A stretch of 38,345 nucleotides of DNA from Gandjariella thermophila (GTDB lineage: Bacteria > Actinomycetota > Actinomycetes > Mycobacteriales > Pseudonocardiaceae): positions 1-38,345 of the forward strand of contig NZ_BJFL01000041.1 of the NCBI RefSeq assembly GCF_005405885.1. Reading direction: 5' to 3'. Both the position numbers and the translations under genes were made by a program. Numbering within the stretch: the stretch's first letter is position 1; each line of letters begins with the position of its first letter. Shown here in pieces: positions 9,325-17,119 of this stretch. The notes under the pieces were generated by a model that ran no database searches, was not told where the DNA came from, and saw only the letters and a list, made by a program, of their open reading frames with translations.

Positions 9325-10071
9325 GTGGGGGAGGGAGTGCCGCACGGCTCGTACTCGGACGACACCGTCGGCACCGAGGTCGCCGGCATCGGCGTCCTGC
9401 TGGTGGACAACGAGGATCTGGTGCGCCGCGGCTTCCGGCACGCTCTCGGGGAGGCGCCGGACATCACCGTGGTGGCCGAGGCGAGGGTCGGCGGGGACGC
9501 GTTGCGGCTGGTCGGGGAGCACCGGCCGCGCGTGGTGTTGGTCGACCCGGGCCGCGCCACCCCGCAGGACGGGGTCGAGTTCGTCCGGGCACTGGCCCGC
9601 GCCGGCGCCGACACCGGCGTCATCGTGCTCACCAGCCAGGCCCGCGACGACCACCTGTTCCGCTCGTTGCGGGCGGGCGCGCGCGGGTTCCTGCTGAAGA
9701 GCCTGAGCCAGGAGGAACTGGTCTACGCGGTGCGGTCGGTCGCCGAGGGCAAGGCGTTCATCTGCCCGGCGATGACGCGCCGGATGCTCGACCGGTTCGA
9801 GATCCTGCCGCCGCCGGACGAGCGTTCCGCCACGGCCTCGCTGGCCGCGCTGAGTCGCCGGGAGACGCAGGTGCTGGCCGGCATCGCGGTCGGCAAGTCG
9901 AACCAGCAGATCGCCAGGGAGCTGCACCTGACCGCGGCCACGGTGAAGTCGCACGTGTCCCACATTCTCGCCAAGCTGCGCCTGCCGAACCGGATGCACG
10001 CCGCGCTGCTGGCCTACCGGCTGGGCCTCGCGCGCCCGCCGTGGTCGCCGGTCGACGGTCCCCGGCGCTAA
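9325..10071 (+). CDS. NarL/LuxR-type response regulator
   Basis: This 248-residue protein has a receiver domain (about 18-135; VLLVDNEDLVRRGFRHAL with the acidic pair, VVLVDPGRATP with the presumed phosphorylated Asp, IVLTS and the Lys of GFLLKS) and a LuxR-type helix-turn-helix (about 165-235; LSRRETQVLAGIAVGKSNQQIARELHLTAATVKSHVSHILAKL). The segment after the phosphorylation site is PGRATP rather than the common MRMP, so normal phosphorylation is not assured. GTG 9325, with GGGTGAG upstream, is preferred over an in-frame GTG 12 bases later. It lies 6 bases after the InhA-like gene and probably shares its transcript; no histidine kinase is adjacent. It ends convergently with the ketosynthase gene, and is a candidate regulator of this lipid block. 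Confidence 0.8.
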   Translation: MGEGVPHGSYSDDTVGTEVAGIGVLLVDNEDLVRRGFRHALGEAPDITVVAEARVGGDALRLVGEHRPRVVLVDPGRATPQDGVEFVRALARAGADTGVIVLTSQARDDHLFRSLRAGARGFLLKSLSQEELVYAVRSVAEGKAFICPAMTRRMLDRFEILPPPDERSATASLAALSRRETQVLAGIAVGKSNQQIARELHLTAATVKSHVSHILAKLRLPNRMHAALLAYRLGLARPPWSPVDGPRR

Positions 10072-10092
10072 CCCGGCGGGGACGACCGCGCT

Positions 10093-10114
10093 CCGCCCGG
10101 GTGCCCTCGGGCGG
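10093..10114. terminator. Bidirectional hairpin terminator
   Basis: CCGCCCG (10093-10099) pairs with CGGGCGG (10108-10114) around an 8-base loop, between the convergent response regulator (ends 10071) and ketosynthase (ends 10135) genes. Confidence 0.55.
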
Positions 10115-10134
10115 ACGCGCGGTTCGGCCACCGC

Positions 10135-11427
10135 TCAGCCGGCCTTGGTGAAGGCGAGCACCACGTTGTGACCGCCGAACCCGAAGGAGTTGGAAATCGC
10201 CGCGGGCACCCGGGCGCGCCGCGGCCCTCCCGCGACGATCTCCAGCTTCGCCTCGGGATCCTGCTCGTCCAGATTGTTGGTCGGCGGCACCACGTCGTCC
10301 CGCACGCTGAGGATGGTGAAGATCGCCTCGACCGCGCCGGCACCACCGATGAGGTGACCGGTGATCGACTTGGTCGCGCTCACCAGCGGGTGCGGGCCGA
10401 GGGCGGTGGCGATCGCGGCCGCCTCGACCAGGTCGCCGACCGGGGTGCCGGGCGCGTGCGCGTTCACGTGCACGACGTCCTCCGGGCCGAGCCCGCCGGC
10501 GCGCAGGGCCTCCTGAATGGCCCGCACCTGACCGTCCGGTAGCGGGGCGGTCATGTCGTGAGCGTCGGAACTCATCCCCGCGCCGGCCAGCGTGGCGTGC
10601 GCCGTCGCGCCACGGGCCCGGGCGAACTCCGCCCGCTCCAACACCACCGCGCCGGCGCCCTCGCCCATCACGAAACCCTCGCGGGCGCTGTCGAACGGCC
10701 GCGCCGCGCCCCGCGGGTCGTGGTGCCGGCGGGACAGCGCGCCCATCCGGGCGAACGCCGCGATGGACAGCCGGGCCAGGCAGGCGTCGGTGCCGCCGGC
10801 CAGCACGACGTCGGCACGCCCGGACCGCAGCAGGCCGAGCCCGACCGCGATCGCCTCGGCACCCGAGGCGCAGGCGCTGGTCGGGGCGTGCGCCCCGCCG
10901 CGAGCGCCGAGCGCCAGGCTGACCACCGCGGCCGACCCGTTGGGCATGAGCATCGTGACCGCGAACGGCGACACCCGGCTCGGCCCCCTGGCCGCGATGA
11001 CGTCGTGCTGGTCGACCACGGTCCGCCCGCCGCCGAGACCGGTGCCGAACACCACGGCGAACCGCTCCGGCGCCACCTCCGGCCGGCCGGCGTCCGCCCA
11101 CGCCTGCCGGGCGGCCACCATGGCCAACTGCTGGCACCGGTCCATCCGGCGCGCCTCGACGCGGTCCAGCGCCTCGGTCGGTTCCTGGCGCAGCCGCGCG
11201 CCGAGCCGGACCGGCAGGTCGTCGGCCCACGGATCGTCCAGCAGTCCGGTGGCGGACTCCCCGGCCAGCAGGGCGGACCAACTGGACGGCACGTCCGGCC
11301 CGAGCGGTGTGGTCATGCCCAGCCCGGTGACCAGGACCTCGCGGTCGGCGCCGCCGTGGGTGCCTGCGGGCGGCGGAAGTGACGGATGCCCGAAGAAGTG
11401 CATGAACTCATCGCCCCCGTAGACCAT
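10135..11427 (-). CDS. Beta-ketoacyl-ACP synthase II (FabF/KasA type)
   Basis: This 430-residue condensing enzyme has the thiolase fold with its full catalytic set: Cys186 in TSACASGAEA, the first His in VNAHAPGTPVGD, and Lys-His in SATKSITGHLIGGAGA. Other landmarks are VTGLGMTTPLG, FGTGLGGG, MLMPNGSAAVVSLALGARG, GEGAGAVVLERA and ISNSFGFGGHN. It condenses malonyl-ACP with an acyl chain in FAS-II. The first active-site His motif is NAHAPGTP, where NAHGTST or NAHATST is usual; the His itself is kept. ATG 11427 follows GGAAGGGAG; about 30 residues precede the conserved core. The gene is divergent from the first acyl-AMP ligase, across a 440-base gap. Its single copy suggests a homodimer rather than a chain-length-factor pair. 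Confidence 0.85.
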   Translation of the reverse strand: MVYGGDEFMHFFGHPSLPPPAGTHGGADREVLVTGLGMTTPLGPDVPSSWSALLAGESATGLLDDPWADDLPVRLGARLRQEPTEALDRVEARRMDRCQQLAMVAARQAWADAGRPEVAPERFAVVFGTGLGGGRTVVDQHDVIAARGPSRVSPFAVTMLMPNGSAAVVSLALGARGGAHAPTSACASGAEAIAVGLGLLRSGRADVVLAGGTDACLARLSIAAFARMGALSRRHHDPRGAARPFDSAREGFVMGEGAGAVVLERAEFARARGATAHATLAGAGMSSDAHDMTAPLPDGQVRAIQEALRAGGLGPEDVVHVNAHAPGTPVGDLVEAAAIATALGPHPLVSATKSITGHLIGGAGAVEAIFTILSVRDDVVPPTNNLDEQDPEAKLEIVAGGPRRARVPAAISNSFGFGGHNVVLAFTKAG

Positions 11428-11867
11428 CGCGGGCTCCCTTCCTTTTCGCGAGTCTGCGCGCCGCCGCGACCTGACGTCCTCATGCCTTTCTCCTCGCGGG
11501 TCGTCGGCGGCAGCGAAAAACGCCGGCGGACCGCCGCGGTGCGGATGTCGATGTGGTCGGTGACCACCGGAACGCTAGCAATGGTGGCGGCGATTCCGGG
11601 ATTGGCCACCGGGCGGAATTTCGACGGTGACCGGTGGCCGATCGTCGCTGTCCCCCGTGGGCGAGCCGTTTCCGCCCCGGGGCGGTGGTCGACCACCCTC
11701 CGTCGGCCGATTCCGCCGAATCGTTGCGCGGCGTAGCCTCGTCGACCGGAAGGCGCGGCCCGGATATCGCCGTCGAATGGCCTACCGGCGCGGCGAAAAG
11801 CGCGCGGAAAACCACGGAAAACCACGGAAAACCGCCTACGAACGTCATCCCGGAACAGGAGTGCACC
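11428..11867. promoter_or_regulatory. Divergent promoter region between ketosynthase and acyl-AMP ligase genes
   Basis: This 440-base gap must hold the promoters of both the minus-strand ketosynthase and the plus-strand ligase operon. No gene is supported in it: the ligase frame is open back to 11634 but lacks family residues before ATG 11868. It ends with the triple 10-base tandem repeat described separately. I could not pick out a convincing -35/-10 pair. Confidence 0.4.
11805..11834. repeat. Three tandem 10-bp repeats upstream of the first acyl-AMP ligase
   Basis: CGGAAAACCA is repeated at 11805-11814 and 11815-11824, with CGGAAAACCG at 11825-11834. The array ends 33 bases before the ATG at 11868. 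The 10-bp period puts each unit on the same face of the helix, which would suit a regulator binding site; alternatively it is a slippage product in the leader. Confidence 0.6.
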
Positions 11868-13676
11868 ATGCCATGGACGCCCGGTGAACCATCGCGGCCG
11901 GAGTTGGGCACGCTGGTCGACCTCTGCCGGCACCGCGCGGCCGAGCGGCCCGATCGGCGGACGTTCGTGTTCCTGGACAACGGCGTGGACGAATCCGACT
12001 CGCTCACCCTCGGCCAGCTCGACCTCCGGGCCAGGGCCATCGCCGCGCGCCTGGGCAAGTACGCGCCGGCGGGTGGCCGCGCCCTGCTCAGCTACCCGCC
12101 GGGCCTGGACTTCGTCTCCGCCTTCTTCGGCTGCCTGTACGCCGGCATCATCGCGGTGCCCTGCCCGCCGATCGTGCGCTCCCCGCACGACGCGCGGCAC
12201 ACCAGGCTGCGCGCCATCGCGGAGAGCTGCGAGCCCGAACTGCTGCTCTCCGACGCGGGAACCCTGGACAAGGTCGACCCGCTGCTGCACGGCATGCCGT
12301 ACCTGAGCCGGCTGACGCCGGTGGCCACCGACGAGGTGGACGCGGCGGACGCGGAGCGGTGGAGCCCGTGCCCCATCGACCCGGACACCGTGGCCTACCT
12401 GCAGTACACCTCCGGCACGGTGCAGCGGCCCCGGGGCGTCGTGCTCACCCACGGCAACGTGATGCACAACCTCGCGCTGATCGTGGCGAACGGCTCCGGC
12501 GAGCGGGACGATCTCGCCAACGTGCCGCCGGCCGTGTCCTGGCTGCCCGTCTTCCACGACATGGGCCTGATCAGCAACGTGGTGCAGCCCGTCTTCGTCG
12601 GCTACGACGCGGTGCTCATGTCGCCGGCAACGTTCGTCCGGCACCCGTTCAACTGGCTGCGCGCGATCTCCGACCGCCGAGCCGGGATCAGCGCGGCCTC
12701 CAGCTTCGGCTACGAGCTGTGCGTGCGGCGGGTTTCCGAGCAGCAGCGCCGCTCGCTCGACCTCTCCGCCTGGCGGATGGCACTGATCGGCGCGGACGCG
12801 GTGCGGGCCGAGGTGATCGACGAGTTCAGCGCGGCGTTCGCCCCGTGCGGGTTCCGCCGCGAGGCGTTCTTCCCCAGCTACGGGATGGCCGAGTCGACGG
12901 TCATGGTCAGCGGCGGCCCGGTGGAGCGGGAGCCGGTGATCGAACGGTTCGACGCCGCCGCGTTGGCCAAGGGCGTGGCACGCCCGGCCGAGCCGGGGGC
13001 CGCGGCCCGCCGGCTGGTCGGCTGCGGCCAGGTGCAGCCCTCGCTCGTCGCGGCGGTGGTGGATCCGGTCACCGGCGAACCGTGCGCCGCCGACGAGGTG
13101 GGGGAGATCCTCGTCTCCGGCCCGAGCATCGGCAAGGGCTACTGGAACGCCCCGGAGGCGTCCGCGCGCACCTTCCGGGCCGTGGTCCCCGGGCACGGCG
13201 GACGGGAGTTCCTGCGCACCGGCAGCCTCGGCTTCCTGAACGCTGGCCAACTCTTCGTCACCTGCCGGGTCACCGACCTGATCGTGCTGGACGGCGCGCA
13301 GCACTACCCCCAGGACATCGAGGCGACCGCGTCGGGCAGCCACGAGGCGGTGCGCGACGGGTTCTGCGCCGCCCTGGCCGTGCCGGACGGCGCGGCCGAG
13401 CGGCTGGTCGTCCTCGCCGAGATCGCCAGCCGCTACCGCGCCCTGCCGGACGGCGCCGAGACCGCCGGCGAGCCACCCGCCGGGCGAGGAGCCGTGCCCG
13501 CCGCCGAGCTGCGGCGAGCCATCCGCGACGCGGTCGCCGCGGCGCACGGGCTCACCGTGCACGACGTCGTGCTGCTCAAGACCGGCAGCCTCCCGTTCAC
13601 CACCAGCGGCAAGCTCCGCCGCGCGGAGTGCCGGGCCCGGTACCGGGCCGGCGACCTCACCGCCGACGCCGGCTGA
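11868..13676 (+). CDS. Fatty acyl-AMP ligase paralogue 1, core motifs degenerate
   Basis: This 602-residue ANL-superfamily protein is of the FadD32-like fatty acyl-AMP ligase type: GLDFVSAFFGCLYAGIIAVP, SWLPVFHDMGL (His230-Asp231), SYGMAESTVMVSGG and the C-terminal LPFTTSGKLRR with its Lys. Such enzymes activate a fatty acid as acyl-AMP and hand it to a carrier protein. However, two nucleotide-binding motifs are broken: the P-loop, normally SSGSTGEPKG, reads TSGTVQRPRG (from about residue 181), and the ribose-binding TGD reads TGS (451-453); the next motif GRxKE reads CRVTD. Adenylating activity is therefore doubtful. ATG 11868 has AGGAG 8 bases upstream. The second paralogue starts 50 bases after the stop and aligns with it almost without gaps. 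Confidence 0.8.
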   Translation: MPWTPGEPSRPELGTLVDLCRHRAAERPDRRTFVFLDNGVDESDSLTLGQLDLRARAIAARLGKYAPAGGRALLSYPPGLDFVSAFFGCLYAGIIAVPCPPIVRSPHDARHTRLRAIAESCEPELLLSDAGTLDKVDPLLHGMPYLSRLTPVATDEVDAADAERWSPCPIDPDTVAYLQYTSGTVQRPRGVVLTHGNVMHNLALIVANGSGERDDLANVPPAVSWLPVFHDMGLISNVVQPVFVGYDAVLMSPATFVRHPFNWLRAISDRRAGISAASSFGYELCVRRVSEQQRRSLDLSAWRMALIGADAVRAEVIDEFSAAFAPCGFRREAFFPSYGMAESTVMVSGGPVEREPVIERFDAAALAKGVARPAEPGAAARRLVGCGQVQPSLVAAVVDPVTGEPCAADEVGEILVSGPSIGKGYWNAPEASARTFRAVVPGHGGREFLRTGSLGFLNAGQLFVTCRVTDLIVLDGAQHYPQDIEATASGSHEAVRDGFCAALAVPDGAAERLVVLAEIASRYRALPDGAETAGEPPAGRGAVPAAELRRAIRDAVAAAHGLTVHDVVLLKTGSLPFTTSGKLRRAECRARYRAGDLTADAG

Positions 13677-13726
13677 GCCGACCCGCTGCCGTCCCCCTTT
13701 CTCCCGTCCCCACTGGAGGCAATCCC

Positions 13727-15481
13727 ATGCGAGCCAAGCACCAAGAGGCCACCGCGGTCGCCCTGTCCACTCTGGTCGACCTGTGCCGGGCGCGTGCTGC
13801 CGCCGAGCCCGACCGGCGGAGCTTCGTGTTCCTCGCGGACGGCGTGGCCGAGTCGGACTCGCTGACCTTGGCCGAACTCGACCGCAAGGCCCGTGCCATC
13901 GCCGTCGTGTTGCGCGCCGCGGCTGCGCCGGGTGCCCGCGCGCTGCTGAGCTACCCGCCCGGGCTGGACTTCCATGCCGCCTTCTTCGGCTGCCTCTACG
14001 CCGGCGTGATCCCGGTTCCGGTCGCGGCGCTGGACGGCACCAGGGGCAACCTGAAGTGGACCAGAGTGGACTCCATCGCCGCGAACTCCCGATCCACCCT
14101 GCTGCTGTCCACTGCGGACGGTCTGGCCCGGGTGCACCCGCTGCTGAAGCAGACCGAGGTTCTCGCCGGGCTGACGGTGATCGCCACGGACGAGGTCGAC
14201 GCGGGCGCGGCTGAGGAGTGGACGCCGCCGGAGATCACCGCGGACACGGTCGCGTACCTGCAGTACTCGTCGGGTTCCACCGGCGAGCCCAAGGGCGTCG
14301 TGCTCACCCACGCGAACGTGCTGCACAACCTGTCGCTGATCCACGACAACCTGCGCCGGCCGGCCGACGAGGACATGCCCCGACCCACGGCGGTCACCTG
14401 GCTGCCGCTGAACTACAACCTCGGCCTGATCAGCGGGGTACTCGAGCCGCTGTTCGGCCGGCACGACGTCAGGGTGATGCCGGCCCCGGTGTTCGTGCAG
14501 CGCCCGTTCACCTGGCTGCGCGCGATCTCCGACCTCGGCCGCGCGGACAGCGTCGCGCCGAACTTCGGCTACGAGTTCTGCGCCCGCCGGGTCACCGACG
14601 CGCAGCGCCGCACGCTCGACCTCGGCGGCTGGGAGATGGCGCTGGTCGGCGGCGAACCCGTGCGTGCGGGCACCCTCGACCGGTTCTGCGCCGCGTTCGC
14701 GCCAGTGGGATTCCGCCGCGAGTCGCTGTTTCCCGCATACGGCCTCGCCGAGTCCACGCTCATGGTGTCCGGCGGGCCGATCGGCCGCGGGCCGGTGGTG
14801 CTGCAGGTGGACCGCGCGGGGCTCGCCGCGGGTCGGGTGCGGCCCGCCGACCCGGAAGGCGGCGGCCGGCCCCTGGTGAGCTGCGGCCAGATCCATCCCG
14901 CGCTCACCGTCCTCGCCGTGCACCCGTCGACGGGCAAGCCCTGTGGCGCGGAGGAAATCGGGGAGATCGTCGTGTCCGGACCGAGCGTGGGCGCCGGCTA
15001 CTGGAACGCCCCCGCGGCAACGGCCGACGCGTTCGCCGCGCGCCTGCCCGACCACCCGGACCGGCAGTTCCTCCGCACCGGCGACCTCGGCGTGATCCGG
15101 GACGGGCAACTCTTCGTCACCGGCCGAGCCAAGGAGCTGCTGATCATCGCCGGCGCCAACCACTACCCGCACGACATCGAGGCGACCGTGCAGGCCAGCC
15201 ACCCGGCCGCGGGCGAGCTGCGCTGCTGCGCGCTCTCCGTCGACGACGGCGAGCGGGAACGGCTCGTCGTGCTCGCCGAGGCGGCCGTGCCGGCGCAGGA
15301 GGCGGTTCTCCGCGAGGTGCAGCGGTCGATCCGCCGGGCGGTCAACGCCGAGCACGGGCTGCAGGTGCACGAGGTCATCCTGGTACGGCCGGGCTCGCTG
15401 CCGTTCACCACCAGCGGCAAGATCCAACGCCGGCAGTGCCAGGAACGCTACGCCGCCGGCGAGATTCCCGGCCGGCTGTAG
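13727..15481 (+). CDS. Fatty acyl-AMP ligase paralogue 2
   Basis: This 584-residue protein is the tandem partner of the preceding ligase and has intact nucleotide motifs: SSGSTGEPKGV, AYGLAESTLMVSGG, RTGDLG (Asp453), GRAKELLI and the C-terminal LPFTTSGKIQR. It should be able to make acyl-AMP. Its oddity is in the substrate-pocket region: the family's HDMGL is replaced by YNLGL (Tyr230-Asn231 where paralogue 1 has His230-Asp231). ATG 13727 follows TGGAGGC. It probably shares a transcript with paralogue 1, since only 50 bases separate them. The stop (15479-15481) is one base from the stop of the convergent MaoC gene, with no room for a terminator, so the two transcripts should overlap. Confidence 0.85.
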   Translation: MRAKHQEATAVALSTLVDLCRARAAAEPDRRSFVFLADGVAESDSLTLAELDRKARAIAVVLRAAAAPGARALLSYPPGLDFHAAFFGCLYAGVIPVPVAALDGTRGNLKWTRVDSIAANSRSTLLLSTADGLARVHPLLKQTEVLAGLTVIATDEVDAGAAEEWTPPEITADTVAYLQYSSGSTGEPKGVVLTHANVLHNLSLIHDNLRRPADEDMPRPTAVTWLPLNYNLGLISGVLEPLFGRHDVRVMPAPVFVQRPFTWLRAISDLGRADSVAPNFGYEFCARRVTDAQRRTLDLGGWEMALVGGEPVRAGTLDRFCAAFAPVGFRRESLFPAYGLAESTLMVSGGPIGRGPVVLQVDRAGLAAGRVRPADPEGGGRPLVSCGQIHPALTVLAVHPSTGKPCGAEEIGEIVVSGPSVGAGYWNAPAATADAFAARLPDHPDRQFLRTGDLGVIRDGQLFVTGRAKELLIIAGANHYPHDIEATVQASHPAAGELRCCALSVDDGERERLVVLAEAAVPAQEAVLREVQRSIRRAVNAEHGLQVHEVILVRPGSLPFTTSGKIQRRQCQERYAAGEIPGRL

Positions 15482-15482
15482 C

Positions 15483-15980
15483 TCAGGCCGGTTCCCGCTG
15501 CGCGCCCGCCTCCTGGGGCGCGGCGTGCAGCAGCACTACCAGGTTGGCCACGGCGGTGCGCTGCCGCTGCTCGGCGAGCGACGCGTCGAAGGTCAACCGG
15601 ATCACCGCCTCGAGGAAGTCGCGCGGCCGCGGCCGGGCCGAGACCAGCTCCGCGCCCAGCCGAAGCCGCGCGCCGACCGCGACCGGATTGCGGAACCGCA
15701 ACTCGGACAGGCCCTGGTTGACCGCCAGGTCCACCCCGGTGACCTGCCAGATCTCGCTCAGCAGCGCGGGCGCGAGGGAGATGGTGAGAAACCCGTGGGC
15801 GATCGTGCCGCCGTAGGGTCCCTCGGCGGCCCGCTCCGGGTCGACGTGAATCCACTGGTGATCCCATGTCGCGTCGGCGAACAGGTCCACCTGCCGCTGG
15901 GTGATCTCGTGCCATGCGCTGTAGCCGAGGTGCTGGCCGGTCATCTCCGGCAGCTCGCGGACATGCACGGTCAGCGTCAC
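15483..15980 (-). CDS. MaoC-family (R)-specific enoyl hydratase/dehydratase
   Basis: This 165-residue single hot-dog-fold protein has the hydratase motif: FADATWDHQWIHVDPERAAEGPYGGTIAHGFLTISL, holding the conserved Asp and His that activate water. It would convert (R)-3-hydroxyacyl to trans-2-enoyl thioesters, the FAS-II dehydration step that supplies the enoyl reductase of this block. The length is normal for stand-alone MaoC enzymes. ATG 15980 begins MTLTVHVREL. It is convergent with the second acyl-AMP ligase and divergent from the FolD-like gene. A small heterodimer partner, as in mycobacterial HadAB/HadBC, is not seen next to it. Confidence 0.85.
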   Translation of the reverse strand: MTLTVHVRELPEMTGQHLGYSAWHEITQRQVDLFADATWDHQWIHVDPERAAEGPYGGTIAHGFLTISLAPALLSEIWQVTGVDLAVNQGLSELRFRNPVAVGARLRLGAELVSARPRPRDFLEAVIRLTFDASLAEQRQRTAVANLVVLLHAAPQEAGAQREPA

Positions 15981-16095
15981 GGGCGCCTCCCCACGAAATT
16001 TCGATACCGGACAGTTCCACTTTATGGCCGCTCGCCGCTCACCGGGCGGTTCGGTCGGGGCCCGGTTGCCGGCCGGTCAGCTTGCCGACCATGCC

Positions 16096-16193
16096 GCACG
16101 GGGGGCTTGGCGCCCGGCGAATACGGAGCGCCGCCGTGCACATGGAACGTACCGTCGTGGCCGGCGGCCAGGGTCAGCTCGCCGCGCGGCGAG
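16096..16193 (+). promoter_or_regulatory. Structured leader upstream of the FolD-like gene
   Basis: Two hairpins precede the start codon. The first pairs GCACGG (16096-16101) with CCGTGC (16134-16139), with an inner GGCGC/GCGCC (16109-16113 with 16128-16132). The second is a perfect palindrome CTCGCCGCGCGGCGAG (16178-16193), ending 9 bases before the ribosome binding site AAGGAG. The arrangement could sequester the site or act as an attenuator; I could not match it to a named riboswitch. Confidence 0.35.
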
Positions 16194-16213
16194 ACCTGTG
16201 CTAAGGAGCTACC

Positions 16214-17119
16214 GTGACCGCTCGTGTTCTTGATCCCACCGCGCTGGCCAGCACCTTCCGCGCGGAGATCCGTCAAGAAGTCGCGGCGATCCCCGAGTGC
16301 CTGACGCTGGCCGGCCTTCTCGTCGACGACCACGGACCCTCCAAGACGTACGCCGGCTACACCCGGCGCGGCTGCGAATCCGTGGGAATCGACTTCGACC
16401 TGCGCATGCTGCGTCCCGACGACGTCGAGCGCGCCGTGCATGAAGCGGGCTGTGACGATTCCGTACACGGCATCTTTGTGTATTACCCGATACGGGGTCC
16501 GGAACACGACCGTTGGCTGCGCGAACTGGTCGACCCGCGCAAGGACGTCGAGGGGCTGCACTCGTTCTGGAGCCGCTGCCTGTACGAGAATCGCCGGTTC
16601 ATCGACGCCGCACGAACGAAGCGCGCCGTGTTGCCCTGCACACCGCTGGCCATTCTGAAACTGCTGGAGGCGAGCGGCGTCACGAACACCGGGGCGCCCA
16701 AGCCACTCGCCGGGATCAAGGCCTGCGTATTCAACCGCAGTGAGATCGTCGGCCAGCCGCTGGCCGCGATGATGGCCAATGACGGCGCGGAGGTGACGTC
16801 CTTCGACATCGAGGGACCGCTGCTGTTCACGCCCAGGACGGGCAGCGGTTCGCACGGCGTGCGGGACACCACGGTCGACCGGGCCACGGCATTGGCCGAA
16901 GCCGACGTTGTGGTCACCGGTGTGCCGACGCGGGACTTTCCCCTGGTGCGGGCACGGGAGATCAGGCCGGGCGCCACGTGTATCAACTTCTCGACACTGA
17001 AGAACTTTGCCGACGACATTGTCGAGAAGGCCGGTGTGTTCGTGCCCCGAGTCGGTCCGATGACCGTGACCATGGCACTGCGCAATGCGGTTCGTCTCTA
17101 CCGGAACGCGCACAGCTAG
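16214..17119 (+). CDS. MTD1-like methylenetetrahydrofolate dehydrogenase (FolD superfamily)
   Basis: This 301-residue protein has the FolD two-domain layout: catalytic N-domain (LAGLLVDDHGPSKTYAGYT, DDSVHGIFVYYPIRG, KDVEGLHSFW, PCTPLAILKLLE) and a Rossmann domain (VFNRSEIVGQPLAAMMANDGAEVTSFD, ADVVVTGVP, INFSTLKNFADDI). In ordinary FolD the cyclohydrolase Lys lies four residues after the conserved Tyr (YxxxK); here Tyr46 is kept but the Lys position is Thr50. That change and phrases such as NRSEIVGQPLAA, ANDGA and NFADDIVEKA recall the fungal NAD-dependent MTD1 enzyme, which is a dehydrogenase without cyclohydrolase. It probably oxidises 5,10-methylene-THF only. GTG 16214 follows AAGGAG at 5 bases. 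It stands alone between the lipid block and the nitrate reductase operon. Confidence 0.75.
   Translation: MTARVLDPTALASTFRAEIRQEVAAIPECLTLAGLLVDDHGPSKTYAGYTRRGCESVGIDFDLRMLRPDDVERAVHEAGCDDSVHGIFVYYPIRGPEHDRWLRELVDPRKDVEGLHSFWSRCLYENRRFIDAARTKRAVLPCTPLAILKLLEASGVTNTGAPKPLAGIKACVFNRSEIVGQPLAAMMANDGAEVTSFDIEGPLLFTPRTGSGSHGVRDTTVDRATALAEADVVVTGVPTRDFPLVRAREIRPGATCINFSTLKNFADDIVEKAGVFVPRVGPMTVTMALRNAVRLYRNAHS

Noticed and set aside
16022-16213. ZTP or THF riboswitch before the FolD-like gene
   Set aside because: The conserved sequence elements that I remember for these classes were not found; only generic hairpins are visible.
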